A DNA stretch of 64,000 bases from Linnemannia elongata (Eukaryota > Mortierellomycota > Mortierellomycetes > Mortierellales > Mortierellaceae), in assembly GCA_036320915.1 (NCBI GenBank), contig JAXBDG010000007.1, positions 496,001-560,000 of the forward strand. Direction: 5' to 3'. The notes beneath the pieces were generated by a model that saw only the letters and a list, made by a program, of their open reading frames with translations, did not search any database and was not told the origin of the DNA. This document shows positions 33,373-44,104 of this stretch, piece after piece; within the stretch, counting starts at the first letter, position 1, and each line of letters opens with the position of its first letter. Position numbers and translations under genes: made by a program.

Positions 33373-35804
33373 ACTGTATACCAATCCTCCTTTACTCGCT
33401 GCTTATGGGATGCAGACATACGGCAGTGATGGAATGACGAGACAAGAGAGCGATGAGGCACAGGTGAAAAGGGGCAGGAAATGAGAACGTGAACAAGTAG
33501 ACGTGATAGGGTTCCCTCTTCCCTCCTCCTCCTCGTCTTCCTCCTCCTCCTCCTCCTCCTCCATCCTAGATGGTACGACTTCCGTGTCTAGTGCTCGTCT
33601 ACGAAGACAGCTAAAATGTATATTCAACCCCTCAGGGAAATGAGATGTGGTATTGCATGATCGCTTCCCTTGGGAGGTTTTTTTTTTATGTCTAGACCGT
33701 TCATATCCTTATTTCTTTGAACAGCAGCTCAATGATACTATCAGCAATAAGAAGAAACGAAAAGTATAGGCAGGCATGCGGACAGATAACCGTGAGGGTT
33801 GCTGGCTACCATGCCACACTACAAAATAAGTACCAAAGCACAAAAAAAGAACTAGAAACAAAAAAAAAAAAAAGTTCCGAGATGAAAAGATTACCCTGGG
33901 CCAAAGGGACAAGGTTAAAGACAAAGAACGCTAGCACAAATTGCTTTTTCATTACTTTTCGTTGGCCGTTGAGAGAGCAGAGCACTTTTTTTTTCTTCAG
34001 GAACGGACGAACGATTGGATGCTGCTAGTTCTGTACTTTTGTTGTTTGTGCTGGGTCGATTGGGGGGGAGGAAAAGGGAAGAAGGTGGGCAAGCCCTGCG
34101 GCCGTCTACTCCATTCCTTTACCCACGCACAAAAAAAAAAAAAAAAAAAACGATCTATTTTTTTTTGTTGTGGTCAAGTCGTCCTGCATGATCACCTTTC
34201 TTTGCGTAGGTTCAATGAAAAAAATACACAAACGCTCCTATCCTTGCCATTCTGTTGGTGCTTTAGATGTCCTGTCCGTTCAAAAGAGCTCTTCAATTTT
34301 GTGATGAGAACAATGGAAGGACGAGAAATGTGTAAGAAAAGAACAAACACGACGTCCTCGCTTCCCTCTTTTTTACACTTTCACCCCACCTTCCCTCTTT
34401 TTATGAGCACTTTTGCGAACTAGAGGAGATTACACAAACGAAAAGGTTCAAAAAGAGAGGAAGAAGGACCGACAATGAACAAAAAAAAACCCTAATAGTT
34501 TGACAAACGTTATTTTTTGGGTTAGATGGATTGGAAGTAGGGATTCTAACCAAAGCGGCCAAAGGGGAATTGCGACTGGAATGAGAAAAAATTGTGAGAG
34601 AAATGAGGAATTGAGATATGGCTATCATCATCAACGGCTACGGCAATAGTAACGGCCAAAAAAAAAGGCAAATAGTGTCTGTTGTCTCCTTATCCTCTCC
34701 CACTATATCCCTCTGTCAGTTCCCTTCATTTCGTTCTCTCGTTCATTTATCTTGTTGAGCAATTCAACAACACTAACACGCGTTAGTCTCTCCCGCTCCC
34801 CGTCCCTCTTCCCTATCCCACGAAAAAGAAAATAACCAATCCTTCATAGCCCGCATCTGTTTTTGGCCCTGGCTGGGCCTTATCCAAATTGTCCATTTGT
34901 CCAAGAATCGCAATCCCCAATGGCAGGCCTAATGGACACCACCACCGCCATCTCATTCGTAACAGCACAATCGCGGGCTGTTTATGTTTGTCGCACAAAA
35001 TTCAATGGGTTACATACCTCCTGTGCCTGAAGAATGAAGAAATCCGCACTAGCGTCCTTTTTTTTTCTAACATCGTATAAAAATAGATGATACTTTGTTG
35101 CTGCTGCTGGTAACGCCACCACTGTGCTATTGTATGTTGCTGCTATAGCGAAGCATACATGCAAAGGTTTTGAAGGTGCAGTGGAAGGAGTGGAGGAGGC
35201 GTAAGATAAAAAAGAATCAGCCAGCGCCAAAATATTAACAGAGCTCTGAATATGCAAGCTTCTCGTTTGCTTGGATAATGCTGCTGCTGCTGCTGCTGCT
35301 AATGCTACGGAGTTGGTAGAACTAGGGTACGGTTACAAAGTGAAGGAAAATAAGGAAACAGGATATTTGGGAATGAGAGTATCTCGAGTTCCTGACTAGG
35401 GCAAGGGAAATTACAGAGCAACAGCTGAGCGTCAGGCTCGAGAGAGAGAGAGAGAGAGGGAAGGGAATCAAGATGCTGACTGACCGACTGGGTCAAGGCG
35501 CGCCTTTCTCCTCGCCTAATACAGAGCACTTCCTACCTCCCACGCAGTGGGAGCATAGAGAAGAAATTGAAGGAGTGACGAGACACAGGTAGAGAAGAGC
35601 AAGAGAGCATGATTTTGATTTTGTCGGAACCAGTTTCTTTGTCACTGCATGTCGGGTTTTATCCCCCTCGTCATTCAACAGAGCAAAAAGGTTCACCTTT
35701 CCACAAGTTCTATCGACTCTACTTTTCAGATAGCCCTCAAGGCGATTGAAGTAGGGAAGGTAGGCCGCATGTAAAAATAGGGTGCATGAGTTTCATACCA
35801 TATG

Positions 35805-35809
<5 letters not shown>

Positions 35810-35835
<26 letters not shown>
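35810..35835. repeat. Poly-A tract, about 26 bp
   Basis: Uninterrupted A-run in gene-free DNA, with no adjacent coding sequence. Confidence 0.85.
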
Positions 35836-37048
35836 GTCTATAGGGATACATACATACCTTCTGTGGCGCCACATTCACATCGCGAGAGTATAGTACATTC
35901 ATTCTTTCTTACATACACCGCGCCCCATAGCGAACGCCAACTTCTAAAGCCTGCGTGATGCCAGGGCCAATTATGATGTGTACTACTAAAATCATATAAC
36001 AAAAACCTGCTGTACGCCTTGAAATCGAATTGGAACGTCGCTCACAAACAAAGCCAACATAATCAAAAAAGATTACATTTCTTTGTGTGCCTTTCTCCTT
36101 TTGCCACCCTTTAAAGCTCCTCTCGCTTCATGAGCTTCGTATTCATAACGCCAATACCTCCAGTTTTCCCGACGAATGTTACCCGCGATCATCATATGCT
36201 TCACCAGCCCATGGATGTTTCTCTGGTGTTGAAAAAAATGAAAGACAAAAGACACGCAGAGTTCACTAAAAAAAAAAATTCATCTTCGTCATCATACGTG
36301 AACTTCTTTTACGAACCAACTCCGAGTTGCTTCTTTTCTTCTGACTCCCACCCGTCCGCCGGATGGCTCATTCCTTGCCATCTTCGTGATGGATCAAAAA
36401 AAAAAACTCGACTTCTTGCTTTTTTTTAGTAGCTGACCATTAGAGCGTGTTGCGCCTAAGATGCAGAGTGAAGGATGATTTGTTGTTACACATAATTTAT
36501 TCCTGTGCCTCCCTGAAAAACTCATTGCTCGTGCATTCTTCCGGACGGCACCCATGCAGCAAACTTTTTTGCACCCCCAAAAAACAGATAAAAAAAACCA
36601 AACAGCCTCCTCCCCCCTCTTCCCATGTCTCAATTTCATACCGCTAATTACTTTTGCTGTTGGACAGGCAAAGAAAGTTTGTACTAGACTCACGGCGCCA
36701 AGGGGATAAAAAAAATGGGTATTCCATTAGAACCATAGAGGATCGCCAAATTTGTCTCGCCAATGAGACCCAGGAGATTACGTGAAAAAAGGAACTTCTT
36801 TAATGCGTGCATATGATGATATGTATGATAGATAACTTGATTGCAACATAACAAAAGCGAGCAAGCGGGAGGGACAATGGAAAACACTTCTGCATCCCCT
36901 CCAAGCAAATTGCTTTGAGAAATAAAAAAAATGTATAGCTCCGCGTGAATGTGAATAGTAACTTTGCTGGCGGGAATGATTGCAAAGTGTAGGGCTGGAC
37001 GAAGAACGTCCCCAGAGAACGAGAGGTGGAGTCTGCTGGGGGGAGGGT

Positions 37049-37946
37049 TTACTTGCGGCGGCGACTGGAGCTGCCCGAATCGCCGATTTGGATGTCCTAC
37101 ACACGGATATAGTAGAGAAATAGAGAAATAGAGAAATATGAAAACACGTCGTTAGTTGCTGATCCAAGCTAAATTTTTACGCAAACACGCGTCGTCAGTT
37201 ACACACACACACACACACACACACATAAACACAGCACTCATTCAAATCAAAGAAAAAGAACTTACAGCGCAAGAGGTATACCACTCGCCCTCATTCAACA
37301 TCCATCTCCACTGCAACAAATAAGTTCCACTTGCCCTCATGGGCACCTTAAAGCATCCACCACAAGGTCTCCGATCCGGATTCTTGCCCTTACCACAATT
37401 CTTGTATGGCAATTCAGCCACCTTACTCTTCGTCAACTCTTTCTGACTCGGATCCTTGCCCTCCCTCTGTGCCAGGTTAATCAACACCATCATATCATCA
37501 TCTTCATTATCCTCCGCATGGTTCTTGGCCGGCCAACGCACACACAGTGTATCCCCAACCCGCGTATGTGTCATGGGCCCATACTTGCCACCATACGCAC
37601 TCTCGACAGGATTGCCCATCGTTTCATCCGATCCCACATCCTTGCCGTGCTTGTGATCAGAACAAGGCAAGGCAGAGTCAGAATCATTCTTGTTTTCAAG
37701 TTTCTGTTGGTAGTGTCGGGACGGGTTGGCGTGATCGAGGGCGCCGAATTCGGATCCTTGAGGGAACCGGCGGGCAAAGCCTTTACATTCACCGTCGGAG
37801 GCACCCCACGCTTGGCGGGAGGGGTTCTTGAAGCGCCAGTCGATACAGTCTGCCCAGGAGTGGGCTTCGACAGTGGGTGTCAGGTGAGAGACGAGGGCGA
37901 GGGTTGAGAGGAGGACTGCGGTCAGTGTTGGGGGTGTCAGATGCAT
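37049..37946 (-). CDS. Secreted LPMO-like protein 2 (paralogue with a C-terminal intron)
   Basis: Exons (minus) 37946-37266 and 37096-37049; intron of 169 nt (GTAAGT..GTAG), phase 0; 242 aa. The signal peptide ends TVEA, so His29 would become residue 1 (HSWADCIDWRF). It aligns along its length with LPMO-like protein 1: CKGFARRFP, ALPCSDHKHG, GKYGPMTHTRVGDTLCVRWP with AKNHA, PYKNCGKG, RPCGGCFKVP and YLLQWRWMLN-EGEWYTSCA. Exon 2 supplies DIQIGDSGSSSRRRK, giving the same SCADI-x-I ending plus a basic tail that copy 1 lacks. Without the intron the frame would end VSSFSLI and lose the conserved DI-x-I strand, which supports the splice. The (CA)n repeat is inside the intron. Function as for copy 1: copper His-brace protein, likely LPMO, by inference. 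Confidence 0.84.
37201..37225. repeat. CA microsatellite in the intron of LPMO-like gene 2
   Basis: (AC)12 tract in the middle of the 169-nt intron. Confidence 0.85.
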
Positions 37947-40149
37947 TGTGGGAGGGTGGGTAGAAGGGTTTAATGGGGATTAGTGGGTTGGTTGTTTTAA
38001 GGGTTCGCTAAGGGAGTAGTTGAAGGAGGAGGATGGCGAGGTTGACGGTTACACTAATAACAAAGTAGAGAAGAGAAAAGGAAGGAAAAATTGAAGAACG
38101 GAAAAGGTTTAAAAAGGCCAAGGGGATGAGGTAGGGAGAGATAAAAAGGAAGGGGTGGATGATGGATGAGGAGAACAACAAGAACCAGAAGAAAAGAAGA
38201 GGGGGCTGGGGATCTGTAAGGGATGTGTTCGAGGAAAAAGGAGGAACGAGTAGGAAGAAGGAGGAGTATTTATTTGTGTGCCAGGGTGGATGGGGACGTG
38301 GTACCTGAAGTGTTAAGATGAACAACGAAGGTGTAAGAAAAGAAAAGAGAGAGAAAGTGGCTGGTGCCTGAATAATGAAGTGTTTATAGTAAGGAAAAGG
38401 GCAAAGGGCAGAGTGTAGCAGATGTAAAGGAGGAGACCATTTTGAAAGAAGGGGTATGTGTACTCACAACACACAAAGCATAAAACATATGTACCTTCCA
38501 TGTCCTTCCCTATCATTCCGTTTTATTGTTTTACCGCAAGTTTCGAAGTCTCTCTCTGTAAGAAGGATGGATGGGCAGGCTAGGATTGAACCAATGTAAG
38601 CGAAGAGGCTTTGCTTTGCCTTGTATACATTACTCTCTCACTTCGTCTCAGAGATAGCCATTGTAACAAATAGCCAAACGGGACATGCTGGCAAGCCCTT
38701 AATGGTCCATGAATATGGACATGAAAAGAGAGAAAAAAGGAGATGCCTTGTTATGTAGCCCCGCCATCGTTACAGAAGCAAGAAAACCAAAGGGGGTTCT
38801 CGAAAGGATAATTGATTTGTGAGAGTGATGAGAGCCACAACAACAGTAACAACAACAATAACAACCAAGAACCCGTCTCCGTGTCTCCTTTTCATTAAAG
38901 GTCCCATCATCAATCATTGATTCGTTTCGTAAAATGCCAAAAACCTACGCAACATTAACAGCCATGTCAATGCAAAAAAAGCACCAATAATCTATTTCTC
39001 TGTTTGTAACAATCAATGGTTCTTGACGCGTGGTTTTTCAACGATGTTGAAACCATGTGTCGTTGCAGTTGAGAATATTGCATAGACCAATGGAGAGAGT
39101 GATATGCACAAGCAATGTAATTGCGTGTGCGATTTGGTCTCATTTCCTAACCGCAAAAAAAAAGCAAAGGACACGATGCATAGAGTTTCTGCAGGGACGT
39201 AAGTAGTACAAAAAAAGCGAAATAGCAATAAAAAACCAAGCTGTGCACAGACAAAGTGAAGCAAGAATGCCCAAAGAGAGAGGGAGAGAGAAAGAAAGAA
39301 AGCGCGAGGCGCAAATGATAAAAGGACAGCACTGACTTTATGCGCCGCGCACGGTTCAGATACAAAAAAAAAAAAAAAAGAAAAAAAAAGAAAGCGGGGT
39401 TGAGGCAATTTGAAGGTGGTCCCGCCCAAGAAAAAGAGGAGAAAGGTAGTGAGAGAGCCCTCTCGCCCCCTTCCATGAACCCAATGGGTGCCATCTTCTA
39501 TTTTCTGGTCAGGCGAGCAACTCCTGTCCCTTTGTGGTGTGGGTTGACGCGTTCTCATAAAGGAACGCGCCTATCTACTGCTGCAAAGAAAGGGTGACCA
39601 CCAAAGGGGGTGAGGTGACGTTTCTTGACCGAGGAGGAGGAGAAAGTGGAGAAATAAAAAGAATGAATGGAGAGAAACGCTTTTAAAGCTGACAAAATCC
39701 ACGGGGTGGTCGTGTGCTCTGCTTGATGTCTCTCCGTCTGTAGGTGCGTTCGCGTCTTAGGTGGGGCAAAATAATCTCTCATGCTAGTAAGGGGAGGAGA
39801 AGGAGGAGAACAAGTGAGAAAGGAACCTGCTTTTACGGGGTCGGTTCCTGATCTCCTTTAGACGACAAGTAGAAAGAGAGAAAGAGAGAGAGAGAGAGGT
39901 GCCAAGCCCACTCCATGACGGAATATGCACGCGACTATATGGCAGAACGGTGCAGATGCCATCACGCGAGCCTTTGCCAGCCTTCATGGACAACGAACAT
40001 TGATCACTAGAAGACCTGTTGCTGTTTTGCTGAATGTTTATTTACAAGGTAATACATATGCTCTTTGGGAGTGTGTCTATTGTGGTTTTGAGTGGTTTTT
40101 TTTTCGTGTTCGTTGGCTCCTTAGCCATGCGCTAGTTCTATCGCCGTAC
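37947..40149. other. Intergenic: upstream of LPMO-like gene 2, downstream of the PI-PLC gene
   Basis: The first 400 bp are purine-rich on the plus strand (pyrimidine-rich on the sense strand of the LPMO-like gene) and probably form its leader and promoter. Poly-A/purine runs lie at about 39363-39393 and a GA repeat near 39868-39897. No coding frame is supported. Confidence 0.5.
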
Positions 40150-42184
40150 TTACAATGCAAAGACGGCAGCGGCAGCGGCAGCAGCTAAACTAACAGCTAC
40201 CGAAGAAGCACCAGCAATCTTTCCAGCGGCAGCGCTCTTTTTAGTTCCAGCAGCAGGGGTAGGCGCCTGACCGTTCCAGGTGACTCCGTTCAACTGGGCG
40301 ACAGTTTGGAGGACTGATCCCTGTTCATAAAAGTCGACGGCGACAAAGTTGGGGACCTTGTTAAAGGTTTGGGTGCACTTGTTGGCGTGCGAGGCCAGGT
40401 CGGGTCCGTTTGTCTGTGCAACGATTGACGATTGAGGGACGTCGAACGTTTGGTCACCCACTGTGACCTGTCCCGAAATGAAGTGGTTCATTACATACAT
40501 CTACAAATTAAGGGAGCAAAGAGAGCAGGATGTTAGTCTTGTTTCTTGGATGGGGCACAAGCCAATGTCATAAGTAACACAGACAAAACCGATACAAGAA
40601 AAGTCAGTAGTGAAACATACTCCACGCTCCTGGCCCTTTGGGCGGTCGATGGTGCATGGGTATTCGGATCCCTTGGTGATCGCATAAGGCGTCTCAAAGA
40701 TGAAGTCGTACTCTGCCATCAGCCTATTGTCCAAAGGCGAATGCATAATTGTTAGAAGAGTTTACAGAAGCAAGGAATATCAATTGGCCTCAAGCTAGAG
40801 TAATAGGAAAGTTGTGTACCATGGGACGCTGGCATCGGCACCGCTGTCGACAAAGTTGAGGAGTCGCTTGTTGCTAGAAATCATGCTGGCGAGAGTAGGC
40901 CACGTGGTGCTTCCTGCCGTCTGGGTATAAAGGTAAGGAGTCATTCCCGCGGCTTGATAAACAGTCTAATGGTTGAAGTGGATGAAAGGATGGGCTGTTA
41001 GTCTGGCTGAAAGTACCCCTTGCTGGTTGAATGCCTCCTTGGTCCTCAAGAGAACAACTGTCCTGTTCCTGCAATGCGTGCGTACCTGGAAGCGAGCGGG
41101 TGTGAGGTTGGCAGCGTTCTCCCAGAAGATCGAGATGACCTATGTGCATGTCCATCGGGTAAATATTTAGAAAACAATGAAACAAAAGGAGGAAGAGGAG
41201 GAGCGTTAATCAACCTGCATGAGCAGAATTACATTTCATTTGAGAATCGATATTGAGAAAAGGCAATTTTCCCGTCTGTTATGCATTGCTGACGGTTGGT
41301 TGGATGGTTGGCTTTCTTTGATTGCCTCCCTGCTTTTTTGATCCCCTGTTTCCTTTGCTTCAGGGAATGAAAGATGTAATTACCTCGTTGGGGTTCTGGT
41401 CCATGAATGTCTTGAACTGTCCCAGGACCTTGGACAATGGACCCGCATCGAGAAGGGTGCCTACGTACGGGTAACAGGGAAAGAGAGAATAGTAGTGTGG
41501 GTTTAGTAAGCGAGTAACGATGACTAGTGTTGTCGCTATTTTTGCAAAGGTAAATATGCCCGCGAGTGTGCGAGAACAAAGAAAAGTGCGAACAAAAAAG
41601 AAAGACGGAAGGAGGGAGAGGGCAGTGTTGGGCTTTGCTCTTGTTATCATACCCCCCGCTTTCACACTCTCCCATTGATCTCTCAAAAGAAGGCTGCAAA
41701 AAAAAAAGAGAAGACTATGCAAGCACACAGCCCCAACGACGCCACGCCTCTCTTCTTATCATTCCTCTCTCCTCAGTTTCACTTCTCCCTCATCTGACTC
41801 TGACTCTGCCACGCTCGCCTTCCCATCCATCACGGATAAACCAATTGCCTCTCTTTCTCCTAACAAGAAAACCAAAAAAGACTTACAATAAGAATGGCAC
41901 AACTCGATATCATTAGTAGCGCCCGAGGGGAGGTTATAGGCGTCAAGCATGAAGGCGCGGATACCGTCCTTGAGCTGTGTGGGGATATCGTTGTTCTGGT
42001 TAGCGGCCAGAGCGCCAGGAGGGGTATAGGCGTAGGCGTTGTGGGTGGTGGCGTAAACGACTTGGTCGTAGGTCTTTGCGCAAAGTTCTGCGTAGCCGTT
42101 ACAGAGTTGTTGGGCCTCTGCACCGTTGAGGAGGAGGGTTGAGGCGACGAGTGCGACTGCTGAGGAGATGAATGTGAATCTCAT
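40150..42184 (-). CDS. Secreted, GPI-type PI-PLC X-domain phosphodiesterase
   Basis: Six exons (minus): 42184-41887, 41460-41384, 41139-41086, 40965-40820, 40723-40621 and 40500-40150; 342 aa. All five introns are GT-AG and the phases add up exactly, giving one continuous protein. Signal peptide 1-24 (ends NGAEA). The X-domain TIM-barrel start QVVYATTHNAYAY contains the first catalytic His (48); the second is in ELCHSYC (97). Later elements are DAYNLP, NPNEVVISIFWENAANL, YLYTQTAG, LLNFVDSGAD, FIFETPYAI and NFVAVDFYEQG. There is no Y, C2 or PH domain, as in bacterial-type and PLCXD-like enzymes. The C-terminus is Ala-rich, ending in a hydrophobic stretch (VAVSLAAAAAAAVFAL) suggestive of a GPI-anchor signal. 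Likely cleaves phosphatidylinositol or GPI-like substrates at the cell surface; substrate not provable from sequence. Confidence 0.9.
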
Positions 42185-43401
42185 TGTTGATTGGCGTTGT
42201 ATGAATGAATGAGGATGGGCTGGTGAATGAGGAGAGTGGTAAAGGAAAGTGAGGAATTAAGAGGAATGTGGAGAAGTGTTGAGAGGAGAAAAGAGAAGAG
42301 AAATGAAATAAAAGAGAAGGAACAACAGAAGAGAGAGAAAAGGAAGAAAGGAAGAAAGAAATAACGCCCAAAAGAGCAGCGCAATGAAATGTCAAAAGTA
42401 AATAACAAAGAGGTGCGGGCTGTGGCGTGGAGTCGAATCGAATATCGAATCTGACAGGTCCGTCTGCCTGTCTCGCCACTCACTCACTCACTCTCTCACA
42501 TTTCAGGGACCACAAGGTGCACACACCTACAAACATGACCTATGGCATGACACGAACATGGACAAGGAGAGGCAGGGCTCCCCTCTCTCTCTCTCGTCTC
42601 TGTTCGATAAGAAGGAAGAACGAAGGAGACAGCAGACACGCCCCATCGCCGTCCTCATGACGAAAGATTAGAATGCACAGAAAGAATAAAGGGGGAGAGC
42701 TGCCACTTATTCCTCGACTGTCACCCATCCCTGTTCATACGGGCAATTGAACAGACTGGCAGTGTTGTTGACAAGCTGGATGGCTAATGATGACAGGGTC
42801 GCTTTTCCAGCACCCCTGGGCTAACGTTCTTCCGCTAGTCTGACTTGTACAGCTCACCCAGGGTTCACAGATTTTTTGCAAGTGTCTATGTGGTGCCCAG
42901 GCCATTTATTACGAGTCGCACATTTATGATTCAAAAATAGATCACAGTGAACAATGTTTACATTGCCAGAGAAGGGTATTCACCCGGTAGGAGATGGACA
43001 GGAAGACCTGGCAACATGGTCGGCTCTTTGGGTGTAGTTCTCCCCTCTCCTTCCCCTTTGTTCTTTAGCACGTCAATAGTTCATGAATCTATCTTTATCA
43101 GCATAACAGGCACTGGAGGCATTGACAACTAGCATTGCCGTGCGTTGGTTCGTTTTGATCGACAAATAGACAGAAGCGTATTAAAATAGAAGGGCATAAA
43201 ATATCAGCAACCACCGGTCGTTTCAATCAGTCTCGCTCACTGATGGTTCCTGAAAATTACCCTTCATTAAAAATATCAACAAAAGCATGCAATACTGATT
43301 GGTATTGACACAAAGAATGGAACAACGGCAGCTATGGCATCAACAGAACAAAGAAACTCCACATGCCTCGAAAATTCAACGAAAAACAAAAAAAATATTA
43401 C
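42185..43401. other. Intergenic: promoter side of the PI-PLC gene
   Basis: The first 230 bp are purine-rich on the plus strand (pyrimidine-rich leader of the PI-PLC gene). The remainder, up to the tRNA 3' end, shows no gene. Confidence 0.5.
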
Positions 43402-43474
43402 TGCTCTCAGACGGGTTCGAACCGCCGATCTTCACTTAGTAAGAGTGACGCGCTAACCACTACGCTATGAGAGC
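43402..43474 (-). tRNA. tRNA-Val(UAC)
   Basis: The minus strand folds into a complete 73-nt cloverleaf. The 7-bp acceptor stem GCTCTCA/TGAGAGC is perfect. The D arm is GCGT ... GCGC. The anticodon stem TCACT/AGTGA encloses loop CTTACTA, giving anticodon UAC (valine, codon GUA). The T arm is GGCGG-TTCGAAC-CCGTC with one G-U pair, and the discriminator base is A. The A box (TAGCGTAGTGG) and B box (GGTTCGAACCC) are present. No intron, no encoded CCA. A T-run (eight T on the minus strand, about 43388-43395) just downstream serves as RNA polymerase III terminator. Confidence 0.96.
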
Positions 43475-44068
43475 TAGTGACTGACTGAAACCAGACCGTT
43501 TCTACAGATATACCCTGTAAGGGAATAGAGACACAATGACCAAGAGCACGTGAAACACGTGACTTTAAAGTGATCTGATTGGCTGGAATCGGTCCGTGCC
43601 TCCAGTGTTCAAATTAGACCATGAAGATACAAATTGAACGGCAGCAACGGAAGAGAGTGGCCAACTCGCGCCTGAACAAAGGAGGATGTGGGCTCTCAAA
43701 ACAGTAGCCAAGGTGGCAGCATCCCTACTCAACGAGCTGAGTTTTCTTGTCTCGAAGTCAAGGATCTTGCATTGTAGCTCTACAAAAACTTTTCTCCTAA
43801 CAAAGACCTCTCTCATCCATCATTCTCGACAATGTTTTATTTTTTTTATTTTTTATTTTTATTACTCTTTTTCATTGTAAAACCAGGCTGTGTCGCCAGT
43901 ATCGGGCAGTGAGAATGCATGGTTTCCTATTTCGTTTTTCTCCAAATGCTCAAGGTGCATGTATGTAGTTCTTGCCTCTTTGATTCACTTTCGCTCCTCA
44001 GAGCATAGAACAAAAGAAAGTCAAAGAAGGGACAAAGGTTTGTTCTTCGCATAAGAAAAAATAAAACG

Positions 44069-44074
<6 letters not shown>

Positions 44075-44104
<30 letters not shown>
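44075..44104. repeat. Poly-T tract, 30 bp
   Basis: Uninterrupted T-run about 600 bp upstream of the tRNA gene, in gene-free DNA. Confidence 0.85.

Larger units (their letters stand above)
31803..37048. other. Gene-free interval of about 5.2 kb between the LPMO-like paralogues
   Basis: No frame longer than about 160 codons and none with recognisable motifs. Contains a perfect hairpin (33333-33372), (CTC)n near 33521-33562, a poly-A run (35810-35835), a (CTG)n tract (about 35279-35300) and a GA repeat near 35438. A minus-strand frame at 34982-35257 has protein-like composition but no partner exons I could join with confidence. Confidence 0.5.
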
